From contig NZ_CP058316.1 of NCBI RefSeq assembly GCF_013389665.1, positions 1,798,001-1,862,000 of the forward strand: a stretch of DNA of 64,000 bases, given 5' to 3'. The notes under the pieces are model-generated. The model saw only the letters and a list, made by a program, of their open reading frames with translations. It did not search any database and was not told the DNA's origin. This DNA is from Microbacterium oleivorans (GTDB taxonomy: Bacteria; Actinomycetota; Actinomycetes; Actinomycetales; Microbacteriaceae). Position 1 is the first letter of the stretch, and each line of letters starts with the position of its first letter. A program made the position numbers and the translations under genes. Positions 18,127 to 26,000 of the stretch are shown here, piece by piece.

Positions 18127-19125
18127 TCAGCGGACGCGCGGCGAGGCGAGGGTGCGACGCTCGACGAAGGTCGTCTCGAACTCCACGTGCGCGTAGTCGA
18201 CCGGCCGCTCCTCGATGCGCTCCACCATCAGGCGGCCGGCCTCCCGCGCCATGCGGACGTAGTCGTAGGCGATCGTCGACAGCTGGATGATGGGCCACGA
18301 CGCGGGCGGGAGGTCGTCGAACCCGATGATCGAGATATCCTCGGGCACGGCGGCGCCCATCCGGCGCGCGGCGTTGAGGGCGCCGTAGGCGACGACGTCG
18401 TTGCCGCAGAAGATGAGCGAGGGTGGCTCAGTCAGGGCGAGGAGCTCGGACGTCGCGGTGTCGCCCGTCTCGGTGTCGAACGGACCGCGGCGGACGTAGT
18501 CGGGGTCCAGCCCGAGACCCCGGGTGCGCAGCGCCGAGCGGAGTGCGAGCTCGCGCGACTGACCGGTGCTCGTGTTCTCGGGCCCGAGAACCGCACCGAT
18601 GCGCTCGTGGCCGATCTCGAGCGCCCGGTCCACCGCGGCCTGGAAGCCCGGCGATGGAGCGACCACCGTCGCGTCGGCGTCGACGTACGCCGCCGTGCGG
18701 TTGAAGTACACGAACGGGAGGCCGCGATCGCGCAGGCGGAGCGGCACGACGGAGTCCACCGTGGTCGTGGCCAGGATGACGCCGTCGAGCCCGTTGGCGA
18801 TGAGGCGCTCGGCGACGGACTCGTCGGTCGTCTCGGTGTGCAGCACCAGCTGATAGCCGCGCGCCTCGAGCTCGCGGTGCAACGGCGCGATGATGTGCGA
18901 GTAGAACTGGTTGCCGAGGTCGGTGACGAGCAGACCGATGCGCCGCGTCCGCCCCGATGAGAGCGCCCGCCCCGCCTCGCTCGGCACATAGCCGAGCAGC
19001 GCGGCGGCTTCGCGCACGCGCTTCTTGGTCTCGTCGGACACCCGGGGGTCGTCACGGAGCGCGCGCGAGACGGTCGGTTGCGAGACTCCGGCGAGCCGAG
19101 CGACATCTCTGCTGGTGACAGCCAT
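18127..19125 (-). CDS. LacI-family transcriptional repressor
   Basis: The 332-residue protein has a LacI DNA-binding domain (TSRDVARLAGVSQPTVSRAL, residues 4-23) with hinge region YVPSEAGRALSSGRTRRIG. A sugar-binding-type effector domain (IGLLVTDLGNQFYSHIIAP through GFDDLPPASWPIIQLSTIAYD) follows. It is the obvious candidate to bind the five TGCATACGTATGCA-like sites in this region. It lies divergent to the HisD/SDR/aldolase operon and just upstream of the SnoaL/cupin operon. A TAGACT -10 at 19167-19162 (minus strand) places its promoter beside operator b, so autoregulation is likely. A nine-G run overlaps its ribosome binding site. Confidence 0.93.
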   Translation of the reverse strand: MAVTSRDVARLAGVSQPTVSRALRDDPRVSDETKKRVREAAALLGYVPSEAGRALSSGRTRRIGLLVTDLGNQFYSHIIAPLHRELEARGYQLVLHTETTDESVAERLIANGLDGVILATTTVDSVVPLRLRDRGLPFVYFNRTAAYVDADATVVAPSPGFQAAVDRALEIGHERIGAVLGPENTSTGQSRELALRSALRTRGLGLDPDYVRRGPFDTETGDTATSELLALTEPPSLIFCGNDVVAYGALNAARRMGAAVPEDISIIGFDDLPPASWPIIQLSTIAYDYVRMAREAGRLMVERIEERPVDYAHVEFETTFVERRTLASPRVR

Positions 19126-19128
19126 GGA

Positions 19129-19137
19129 CCCCCCCCC
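19129..19137. repeat. nine-C homopolymer over the LacI ribosome binding site
   Basis: Nine consecutive C on the plus strand read as nine G on the LacI mRNA, ending three bases before the ATG. It serves as the G-rich Shine-Dalgarno. Runs of this length are prone to slipped-strand length changes, which would shift SD spacing. Confidence 0.7.
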
Positions 19138-19175
19138 TGCAGGCTCGGCGCTACGGCTCGAAGTCTAGCGGAGAC

Positions 19176-19204
19176 TTGACGTTCTGTGCATACGCAGTCA
19201 TAGT
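19176..19204 (+). promoter_or_regulatory. promoter with LacI-type operator (site b) for HisD operon
   Basis: TTGACG (19176-19181) and CATAGT (19199-19204), with a 17-nt spacer, form the promoter. TGCATACGCAGTCA (19187-19200) occupies the spacer. The left half matches the consensus exactly; the right half is degenerate. Confidence 0.65.
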
Positions 19205-19207
19205 GGC

Positions 19208-19221
19208 AACATACGTATGCA
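19208..19221 (+). promoter_or_regulatory. LacI-type operator, site c
   Basis: AACATACGTATGCA matches 12 of 14 bases of the consensus TGCATACGTATGCA. Its centre is 21 bp from that of site b, two helical turns, so two repressor dimers could sit on the same face of the DNA. It lies just downstream of the -10, about 16 bases before the ATG at 19238. Confidence 0.7.
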
Positions 19222-19237
19222 TGGGAAGGATGCACCG

Positions 19238-20554
19238 ATGCCCCTCTACCTGAAGAATGCGCCGACGAAGTCGTTCACCGACACCGCGCAGAGCGACGTC
19301 GCCGCGCGGGTGCGCACGATCATCGACGACATCCGCGGCAACGGCGACGAGGCCGTCGCACGCTACGCGGCCCAGTTCGACCGGTGGGAGGCACCCTTCC
19401 GCCTCGACGACGACCGCATCGACGAGATCATGGCGAGCCTCGATCCGCAGGTGATCGACGACATCCGGTTCGTGCAGGATCAGGTGCGGACCTTCGCCCA
19501 GGCGCAGCGCGACTCGCTCGTCGACATCGAGGTCGAGACGCTTCCGGGCGTCCACCTCGGGCAGAAGCACGTGCCCGTCCAGGCCGCGGGCGCCTACATC
19601 CCCGGCGGCAAGTACCCGCTGACGGCATCCGCCCACATGACCATCATCACCGCGAAGGTCGCCGGCGTGCCCCGCGTGGTCGCCTGCACCCCGCCGATCC
19701 GCGGTGAGATCCCCGCCGCAACGGTCGCCGCGATGAAGCTCGCCGGTGCCGACGAGATCTACATCCTCGGTGGTATCCAGGCCGTCACGGCGATGGCCGT
19801 GGGGACCGAGACGATCGCGCCGGTCAATCTCATCGCCGGCCCCGGCAACGCCTACGTCGCCGAGGCCAAGCGCCAGCTGTTCGGCGAGGTCGGCATCGAC
19901 CTCTTCGCCGGGCCCACCGAGATCCTCATCGTCGCCGACGACGACGCCGATCCGTTCCTCACTGCCGTCGACCTGCTCTCGCAGGCCGAGCACGGTCCGG
20001 AGTCGCCGGCCGTCCTCATCACGACCTCGCGCTCTCTCGGCGAGCGCGTGATGACCCTCGTCGACGAACTCCTCCCGGGGATGTCCACGAGGGATTACGC
20101 CGAGCCGGCCTGGCGGGACTGGGGCCAGGTGATCGTCGTCGACGACCTCGACGAGGCCTACGCCCTCGCCGACACGTTCGCCTTCGAGCACGTGCAGGTC
20201 TTCACGAACGAGCCCCGCGCCGCGCTCGAGAAGATGCACGACTACGGCGCGCTCTTCCTCGGCGAGAACACCTGTGTCTCGTACGGCGACAAGGTGATCG
20301 GCACGAACCACGTGCTGCCCACCCTCGGCGCCGCCCGCTACACCGGCGGGCTCTGGGTGGGCAAGTACCTGCGGACCGTCACCTACCAGGAGATCGTCGA
20401 CCCGGCGTCGTCGGCGCTGCTGGGCGAGGTGTGCGGCCGGGCGGCGCGGGTCGAGCTGTTCGAGGGCCACGCCCGATCGGGCGATGCGCGTGCGTGGCGG
20501 CACGCCGGCACGAGCTTCCCGTGGATCGAGGAGAGCCGGGCGGGCGCGCGGTGA
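19238..20554 (+). CDS. HisD-family dehydrogenase (sulfopropanediol dehydrogenase-like), paralogue 2
   Basis: The 438-residue HisD-family enzyme is a paralogue of the gene at 13475. Zinc ligands Q249, H252, D351 and H411 and the catalytic E317-H318 (AFEHVQV) are all present, as is GNAYVAEAKRQLFGEVG. It should oxidise an alcohol group with NAD to a carboxylate in two steps. HpsN, which makes sulfolactate from dihydroxypropanesulfonate, is the closest described type I recognise. The start is ATG 19238, seven bases after GGGAAGGA, rather than the ATG 21 nt upstream that overlaps operator c. It is the first gene of a three-gene operon, and its stop overlaps the SDR start. Confidence 0.87.
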   Translation: MPLYLKNAPTKSFTDTAQSDVAARVRTIIDDIRGNGDEAVARYAAQFDRWEAPFRLDDDRIDEIMASLDPQVIDDIRFVQDQVRTFAQAQRDSLVDIEVETLPGVHLGQKHVPVQAAGAYIPGGKYPLTASAHMTIITAKVAGVPRVVACTPPIRGEIPAATVAAMKLAGADEIYILGGIQAVTAMAVGTETIAPVNLIAGPGNAYVAEAKRQLFGEVGIDLFAGPTEILIVADDDADPFLTAVDLLSQAEHGPESPAVLITTSRSLGERVMTLVDELLPGMSTRDYAEPAWRDWGQVIVVDDLDEAYALADTFAFEHVQVFTNEPRAALEKMHDYGALFLGENTCVSYGDKVIGTNHVLPTLGAARYTGGLWVGKYLRTVTYQEIVDPASSALLGEVCGRAARVELFEGHARSGDARAWRHAGTSFPWIEESRAGAR

Positions 20555-21309
20555 CCGACCTCTCCGGTCGGATCGCCCTGGTCACCGGCGGCGGGAGCGG
20601 TCTCGGCGCCGCGATCGCAGACGCCCTGCACGGCGCCGGGGCCGAGGTGGTCCTGGTCGGTCGCGACACGACACGGCTCGACGCGGTGGTCGCCCGCCTC
20701 GGCGAGCGCGCGCGGCGGGTGGCCTGCGACGTGTCGGATCCCGCTGCGGTCGAGGGCCTGCGCGACGAGCTCGCCCCCACCGAGGTGTCGATCCTCGTCA
20801 ACAATGCCGGGATCGCCGGTCCCGTCGCGGCGCTGACCGAGGTCACCGCGGCGGATTGGGACGAGGTGTTCGCGGTGAACGTTCGCGGTACCTTCCTCAT
20901 GTGTCGCGCCTTCCTCCCGGGCATGGTCGCGCGGGGAGCGGGCGATGTCATCAACGTCGCGTCGGTGTCGGGCAAGCGCCCGCTGGCGCACCGAACCCCG
21001 TACACGGCCTCGAAGATGGCCGTGCTCGGCCTGACGACCTCGCTCGCGTTCGAGGTCGGTCCTGCCGGGGTGACGGTCAACAGCCTGTCCCCGGGACCCG
21101 TGGCCGGCGACCGCATGGCCCGGAACTTCCGGCTCGAGGCCGAGCGTTCGGGCACCTCGGCCGAGAGCGCCGAGGCGGCCTTCGTCTCGCGATCGGCGCT
21201 GGGCAGGATGGTCACCGCGTCCGAGGTCGGGGCCGCCGTGGTCGCGATGCTGAACATGCCCGGTATGTGCGGCGCCGATGTCGATCTCTCGGCCGGGATG
21301 GTCGCCTGA
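20551..21309 (+). CDS. short-chain dehydrogenase/reductase (SDR)
   Basis: This is a 252-residue classical SDR. The nucleotide-binding TGGGSGLG is at 12-19, NNAG at 84-87, and the active-site S138, Y151 and K155 (YTASK) are present. It interconverts an alcohol and a ketone with NAD(P). GTG 20551 overlaps the HisD stop (GTGA), so the two are co-translated. Pairing of an SDR with an HpsN-like enzyme recalls the hpsO/hpsN pairing in dihydroxypropanesulfonate catabolism, but the aldolase downstream is not part of that pathway. The substrate therefore remains open. Confidence 0.9.
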   Translation: MTDLSGRIALVTGGGSGLGAAIADALHGAGAEVVLVGRDTTRLDAVVARLGERARRVACDVSDPAAVEGLRDELAPTEVSILVNNAGIAGPVAALTEVTAADWDEVFAVNVRGTFLMCRAFLPGMVARGAGDVINVASVSGKRPLAHRTPYTASKMAVLGLTTSLAFEVGPAGVTVNSLSPGPVAGDRMARNFRLEAERSGTSAESAEAAFVSRSALGRMVTASEVGAAVVAMLNMPGMCGADVDLSAGMVA

Positions 21310-22076
21310 TGCCCGCCCCCTCGGCTCCGCCGCGCGGGCCGTCGCTCCGGGCCCGGGCCGACGCCGGCGAGCGTCTGATCGGCGCGCTGCTGCGGATGCC
21401 GGGCGAGGAGCTCGTCGAGATGCTCGCGGTGGCGGACTTCGACTTCGTCCTCATCGACGGCGAGCACGGGCCCGCCGACATCGTGCCCCTCCGCCAGCAC
21501 ATCGCCGTCGCCGCCGCGCACGGGGTGCCCGTGATCGTCCGGGTCGGCGAGGGCGACGCCGGCATGATCCTGCGTGTGCTCGACCAGGGCGCGCAGGGGA
21601 TCCTCGCGCCGCACATCGACGACCCCGCCGGTGCCGCGGCCGTCGTCTCGGCCGCGCATTACCCGCCGGCCGGTACCCGGGGCTTCGCGACCTACAGCCG
21701 GGCCGGGAGATTCGGCGAGACGGATGCCGCGGAGCACCGCGACTGGTATCTGCAGAACACGCTCGTGCTCGGCATGATCGAGTCGCCCGCCGGCGTCGCC
21801 GCGGCCGACGGTATCGCCCGCACGCCGGGGCTCGACGGGATCATGATCGGGCCCGCCGATCTCGCCGCCTCGTCGGGTCCCGACGATCCGTCGGTGGCGG
21901 CCGCGTCCGCGCGGGTGAACCGGGCGGTCGCGGATGCCGGGCGGCTGCGCATGGACATCGTCGGAACGCCCGAGGCGGCGGCAGCAGCGTTCGCGGACGG
22001 CGCGCACCTGGTGGTCTACAACCTCGCCCACTCGCTCATGCGTCATCTGCGCGGGCTGCGCGCGGCCCGCGACTGA
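21309..22076 (+). CDS. HpcH/HpaI-type aldolase
   Basis: The 255-residue class II aldolase of the HpcH/HpaI/GarL group cleaves 2-keto-3-deoxy or 4-hydroxy-2-oxo acids to pyruvate and an aldehyde with a divalent metal. Motifs are FDFVLIDGEHGP (E52, H53), TRGFATYSRAGRFG, GMIESPAGV and GPADLAAS, which hold the metal and catalytic residues of this family. The start ATG shares one base with the SDR stop. It closes the LacI-controlled operon. Its last 41 nt overlap the 3' end of the convergent alpha/beta hydrolase gene. No dehydratase that would make a 2-keto-3-deoxy acid is found nearby. Confidence 0.88.
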   Translation: MPAPSAPPRGPSLRARADAGERLIGALLRMPGEELVEMLAVADFDFVLIDGEHGPADIVPLRQHIAVAAAHGVPVIVRVGEGDAGMILRVLDQGAQGILAPHIDDPAGAAAVVSAAHYPPAGTRGFATYSRAGRFGETDAAEHRDWYLQNTLVLGMIESPAGVAAADGIARTPGLDGIMIGPADLAASSGPDDPSVAAASARVNRAVADAGRLRMDIVGTPEAAAAAFADGAHLVVYNLAHSLMRHLRGLRAARD

Positions 22077-22752
22077 CCGCGCTCCACCACGCACGCACCG
22101 CCGCCCCGACCTCGTCCGGGCGCTCGACCGGCGACAGATGGCCGGCATCGACCGAGACCGGGATGCCGTCGGCCACCGCTGCGAGGATCTCCTCGTGGAA
22201 CGCCGGCGGGCAGAGGACGTCGTCCGAGGCCGAGAGCACGAGGGTCGGCACCCGGACACGGCGCAGTCCCTCGCGCAGGTCGACGCGCGTGCCCTGCAGG
22301 TGCAGCTGCATCGCGAGGGCGCCGGGGGCGGTCTCGGCCCCCATCCGCAGCGTCCGCTCGACCAGGTCGGGGCGCCGTGCCACGACCCCGGGGCCGAGCA
22401 GCGCGCCGAGGATCTCGGCCTGCAGGTCGCGCGGCGCGTCGCCGGCGTCGAGCCGCGCGAGCCACCTCCGCCACGACGCACGCTGCGCGTCGGTCGGCGC
22501 CTTGGCGTTGGTCGAGGCGACGAACAGCCCGCTCACCCGCTCGGGCGCTCGCACGGCGAGCGCCATCGCCACGATCCCACCGAGCGACAGGCCGCCGATG
22601 GCGAAGACCGGAGGCAGTTCGTCCAGCAGCCGCTCGACCTGACGACCCAGATCGTCCTCGGTCAGCTCGGGCGTCCGCGCATCGTCGACGCCGCATCCCG
22701 TCCACAGGTCCGCCGTGCAGTTCATCCCCGGGAGCAGGACGAGCGGGGTCAC
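22036..22752 (-). CDS. alpha/beta hydrolase
   Basis: The 238-residue alpha/beta hydrolase has nucleophile elbow GLSLGG (S56), an acid residue in SASDDVLCPP and a catalytic His in VDAGHLSPVERPDEV. The oxyanion region is LLPGMNC. It could be an esterase or lactonase. Start GTG 22752 follows the permease stop by one base, so it is the last gene of the ABC importer operon and is expected to act on the imported substrate. The frame is convergent with, and overlaps, the aldolase gene. Confidence 0.85.
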   Translation of the reverse strand: MTPLVLLPGMNCTADLWTGCGVDDARTPELTEDDLGRQVERLLDELPPVFAIGGLSLGGIVAMALAVRAPERVSGLFVASTNAKAPTDAQRASWRRWLARLDAGDAPRDLQAEILGALLGPGVVARRPDLVERTLRMGAETAPGALAMQLHLQGTRVDLREGLRRVRVPTLVLSASDDVLCPPAFHEEILAAVADGIPVSVDAGHLSPVERPDEVGAAVRAWWSAVSRGPRAARADDA

Positions 22753-22753
22753 G

Positions 22754-23656
22754 TCAGCCCTTCACCGCCCCGTCGCTGAGCCCGGCCACGAGGTACTTCT
22801 GCGCGATGAACGCGATTACCACCACGGGGATCGTCAGCAGCATCGACGCCGCTCCCGCCTGCTGCAGCATCGGGAGCGTCTGTCCGAGCTGCGTGGCGAT
22901 GAACACGGGCACCGTCTTCGACGACGAGTCGGTCAGCACCAGCGCCGTGAGGTACTCCTGGAAGGCGAAGAGGAAGACGAAGATCCCCGCGGTGAGGATG
23001 CCCGGCCCCATGAGCGGGATCATCACGCGACGCAGCATCCCGATGCGGGTGCAGCCGTCGATCATCGCGGCCTCGTCGAGCTCACGAGGGATCTCGGCGA
23101 AGAAGTTGCGCAGCAGCCAGATCGTGAAGGGCTGGTTGATCGCGACGAGCGCGATCGCCAGGGCGAACGTGGTGTCGTAGATGCCGAGCGCCCGACTGAT
23201 GTCGTACATCGGGAGCACGACCGCGAACCGCGGCAGCGCGCGGAAGATGAGGGCGAGCACCAGGAGCAGCGCCGACACGTAGCTGGGGAAGCGGGACAGC
23301 GCGTAGGCGGCGGGGATCCCGATGATCAGGGCGATGACGGTCGAGACGACGGCCACCACCACGGTGTTGACGAGATAGTCGGCGAAGTAGGTGGTCTGCC
23401 ACAGGTCGACGAAGGCCTGCACCGTGGGCTGGTAGTCCCACAGCACCGGCGGGTTGGCGAACGCGACGTTCGTCGGCTTGGTCACCGACAGCGTCATCCA
23501 GATGAACGGGCTGAGCATCACGACGCACAGGATCGCGAGCAGGATGCCGGTGATCACGGGCGGCCGGCCGAGCCGGCGTCGACGTGCGCGCCCGGTGCCC
23601 TCGATGTCGCCGGTGGTGATGGCGCGTGTGGAGAGGTCGCCGCTGGTGAGCGTCAT
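22754..23656 (-). CDS. sugar-type ABC permease (MalG family)
   Basis: The 300-residue permease has a long charged N-terminus, then about six helices (VITGILLAILCVVMLSPFIWM, TVVVAVVSTVIALIIGIPAAY, LLLVLALIFRALPRFAVVLP). The EAA loop is ELDEAAMIDGCTRIGMLRRVMIPLMGPG, typical of MalG-type carbohydrate importers. It pairs with the MalF-type permease whose gene overlaps it by 4 nt (ATGA at 23653-23656). The operon has no ATPase, so a shared MsiK/UgpC-type ATPase encoded elsewhere must drive it. Confidence 0.92.
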   Translation of the reverse strand: MTLTSGDLSTRAITTGDIEGTGRARRRRLGRPPVITGILLAILCVVMLSPFIWMTLSVTKPTNVAFANPPVLWDYQPTVQAFVDLWQTTYFADYLVNTVVVAVVSTVIALIIGIPAAYALSRFPSYVSALLLVLALIFRALPRFAVVLPMYDISRALGIYDTTFALAIALVAINQPFTIWLLRNFFAEIPRELDEAAMIDGCTRIGMLRRVMIPLMGPGILTAGIFVFLFAFQEYLTALVLTDSSSKTVPVFIATQLGQTLPMLQQAGAASMLLTIPVVVIAFIAQKYLVAGLSDGAVKG

Positions 23657-24525
23657 CGTTCCGCCCTCGCTTCCTGGAAGATGCCGCGGATGAAGGGGAT
23701 GAGCATGACGAGGATGAGGAGGATCGTCAGCACGTTGATGGCGCTGCCGAGTCCGAGGTTCTGCGCCCCGTCGGCGAAGGCCACCGAGTACACGTAGAGC
23801 ATGATCGACTCGTTGCCGATCGCCTGCGCCTGTGGCGAGAGGGGGATGAGGTTGTCGAACATCCGCAGCACGTCCATGATCGAGATGAGCGTGACGAACC
23901 CGATGACCCCGCGGATCGTGGGGATGATGACGTTGAGGTGGGTCTGCACCGCGTTGGCGCCGTCGATCGTCGCCGCCTCGCGCAGCTCGACCGGAACGCC
24001 CTGGAGCCCGGCGAGGATGATGAGCATCGCGAACGGGAGCATGTGCCAGACGGTGTTGGAGATGACCAGCACGGCGTTGGGAACCTGGTCGGTGAACCAG
24101 AGCACCTGCGATCCGCCCAGCAGGCCGATGAACCGGTTGACGACACCGCCGAAGTTGTCGTCGAAGAGCCACGAGTAGGCCACGGCGCCGACCAGGTTGG
24201 GCAGGACGTACGACACGAGCATGATGCCCAGCACGAGGGGGCGCGAAGTCGTCAGGCGGTTCACGCCGGTGGCGATGAGGTAGCCGAGCACGAGCAGGAT
24301 GGTCGTCGTGATGACGGTCACCACGATCGTGAACAGCGCGGCCCGGCCGAAGCGTGCGTCGGTGAGCGCGTCGACGAAGTTCGCCAGGCCGACGAACGTG
24401 CCCGGCGTTCCGTAGCGGACGCTTTCGAAGCTCCACTGGATGGTTCGGATGAGCGGCACGACCAGCAGGCCGGCCATGATGACGAAGCTCGGTGCGAACA
24501 GCAGCCAGAACTCGCGTGCCTTCAT
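23653..24525 (-). CDS. sugar-type ABC permease (MalF family)
   Basis: The 290-residue permease shows six helices starting with FWLLFAPSFVIMAGLLVVPLIRTIQWSFESV, characteristic of UgpA/MalF-like proteins. Its EAA loop is ELREAATIDGANAVQTHLNVIIPTIRG. It forms the heterodimeric channel with the MalG-type partner. A 92-nt spacer with a 12-bp GC-rich hairpin separates it from the binding-protein gene upstream, which probably lets the binding protein be made in excess. Confidence 0.92.
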   Translation of the reverse strand: MKAREFWLLFAPSFVIMAGLLVVPLIRTIQWSFESVRYGTPGTFVGLANFVDALTDARFGRAALFTIVVTVITTTILLVLGYLIATGVNRLTTSRPLVLGIMLVSYVLPNLVGAVAYSWLFDDNFGGVVNRFIGLLGGSQVLWFTDQVPNAVLVISNTVWHMLPFAMLIILAGLQGVPVELREAATIDGANAVQTHLNVIIPTIRGVIGFVTLISIMDVLRMFDNLIPLSPQAQAIGNESIMLYVYSVAFADGAQNLGLGSAINVLTILLILVMLIPFIRGIFQEARAER

Positions 24526-24547
24526 ATCGGGAACTCCCCTCGATCGG

Positions 24548-24577
24548 CCGCGGCCTGGACCTGGATCCAGGCCGCGG
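24548..24577 (-). other. intercistronic hairpin after the binding-protein gene
   Basis: CCGCGGCCTGGA (24548-24559) and TCCAGGCCGCGG (24566-24577) are a perfect 12-bp inverted repeat around a 6-nt loop, 40 nt past the binding-protein stop. It has no U tract. Such stems commonly protect the upstream message from 3' decay or attenuate read-through into the permeases. Confidence 0.65.
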
Positions 24578-24617
24578 TCATCGATGTGTCAGTGCGGTTC
24601 GGTGCGGTGGAGGTGCG

Positions 24618-25925
24618 TCAGCCGACGAAGGCCTCGCCCGCCGCCTGCATCTGGGCCATGCCGTCCTCGACCGAGACGTTGCCCGACAGCACCTGGACGA
24701 GGATCGGACGGATCTCGTTGGTCAGGTCGGCGAGGATGGGCGAGACCACGGGCGGCATCGCCGCGGCGATCGAGTCGTTGGCCGCCTCGCCGTAGGGCGA
24801 GTTCTCTGCCGTGACCATGCCCTCGCGAGCCGGGTAGGCCGCGGGCACCGAGGCGGTCGACGCATCCTCGCTGACGGCGGAGGCCATCATGACGAAGAGC
24901 ATGTCGTGGTCGAGCTTGGTGTTGAACGGGATGGACCAGCCGTCGATCGACAGGCGGTTGTAGGCGTACTCGGCATCGTCGCTGAGCTTGGGCGGGGCGG
25001 CGAAGGCGAACGACTCGGCGAGGTTGCTGTTGGTGTCGAGGGTGAGGTCGTTCATACGGCCCGAGAACATGATCGACATCGCCGCGGTGCCGTTGTACAT
25101 CTGCTGCTGCACCTTGGGCTGGTCGAAGGTCGTGACCTGCGGGTCCATGTAGGGGACGAGGGCCAGCATCCCCTCGAGCGCCTGCTGCGCCTCGGGGGTG
25201 TCGAGGGTGACCTCGCCGGACTCGTCCACGAAGTCCGCGCCGAGGGAGTTCATCGCGGCCTGGAAGCTCGTGGAGACGTCGGATGTCGCGAGCCACGGCA
25301 GGGCGATGGGGTAGGCCATGGTGCCCTCGGCCTGGATCGCCTCGGCGGCGGCGATCATCTCGTCGAACGTGGTGGGGACCTCGAGTCCGAGGTCCTCGAA
25401 GACGTCCGCGCGGTAGGCCATGACGAACATCTGCGCCTGCATCGGCAGGGCGTAGAGCTTGCCGTCGTACGACATGCCGGTGCGCATGGACTCGCTGATC
25501 TCGTTGAGGCCGTACTCGTCGGCGTACTTGTCGAACAGGTCGTCCAGCGGAACCAGCTTCTCGTCGGTGGCGAGCCCCGGGATGACGAAGCCGTAGGTCT
25601 CGACGATGTCGTAGGTGCCCGTGTCGCCCGCGAGCGTTGCGGTGGTCTTGGTCACCTGCCCGCCGAAGTCGATCGGGTCGTGCTTGACGGTGACATCGTC
25701 CTTCGAGCAGCTCGACACCATGGTGTTGGTGAACGGATCGATGGCGGAGGAGTTGTAGGCGAGCACGTTGACCGTGGTCGCCGAATCGGGTGCGGTGTAG
25801 TCGCACGTGACCTCGGTGGCATTCGCGTTCCCCGTGCGGCTGCCGGCGCCGCATCCGGTGAGGGCGAGTGCACCCACGGCCGCCGCGGCGACAAGGGCGA
25901 AAGCGCGCTTCTGAGTGGATGACAT
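24618..25925 (-). CDS. extracellular solute-binding lipoprotein (SBP_bac_1)
   Basis: The 435-residue lipoprotein has signal FALVAAAAVGALALTGCGAG with the lipidated Cys near residue 25. The rest is a family-1 (sugar-type) binding protein, with TVNVLAYNSS, YDIVETYGFVIPGLATDEKLVPLD, MSYDGKLYALPMQAQMFVMAYRADVFEDLGL and YNRLSIDGWSIPFN. The ligand is unknown. ATG 25925 is taken as start; a GTG two codons upstream is possible. No clear Shine-Dalgarno is present. Operator d ends four bases upstream of the GTG, so repressor binding would also block the start of the message. Confidence 0.9.
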   Translation of the reverse strand: MSSTQKRAFALVAAAAVGALALTGCGAGSRTGNANATEVTCDYTAPDSATTVNVLAYNSSAIDPFTNTMVSSCSKDDVTVKHDPIDFGGQVTKTTATLAGDTGTYDIVETYGFVIPGLATDEKLVPLDDLFDKYADEYGLNEISESMRTGMSYDGKLYALPMQAQMFVMAYRADVFEDLGLEVPTTFDEMIAAAEAIQAEGTMAYPIALPWLATSDVSTSFQAAMNSLGADFVDESGEVTLDTPEAQQALEGMLALVPYMDPQVTTFDQPKVQQQMYNGTAAMSIMFSGRMNDLTLDTNSNLAESFAFAAPPKLSDDAEYAYNRLSIDGWSIPFNTKLDHDMLFVMMASAVSEDASTASVPAAYPAREGMVTAENSPYGEAANDSIAAAMPPVVSPILADLTNEIRPILVQVLSGNVSVEDGMAQMQAAGEAFVG

Positions 25926-25933
25926 GGGCACAC

Positions 25934-25947
25934 CGTATACGTATGCA
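25934..25947 (-). promoter_or_regulatory. LacI-type operator, site d
   Basis: CGTATACGTATGCA matches 12 of 14 bases of the consensus TGCATACGTATGCA and has the perfect core TATACGTAT. It lies immediately upstream of the importer binding-protein gene. Confidence 0.7.
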
Positions 25948-26000
25948 TAGCGGTAAGGGAAGACTTACCAGCCAGCACGGTCGGTAACGATCGCGTTTCG

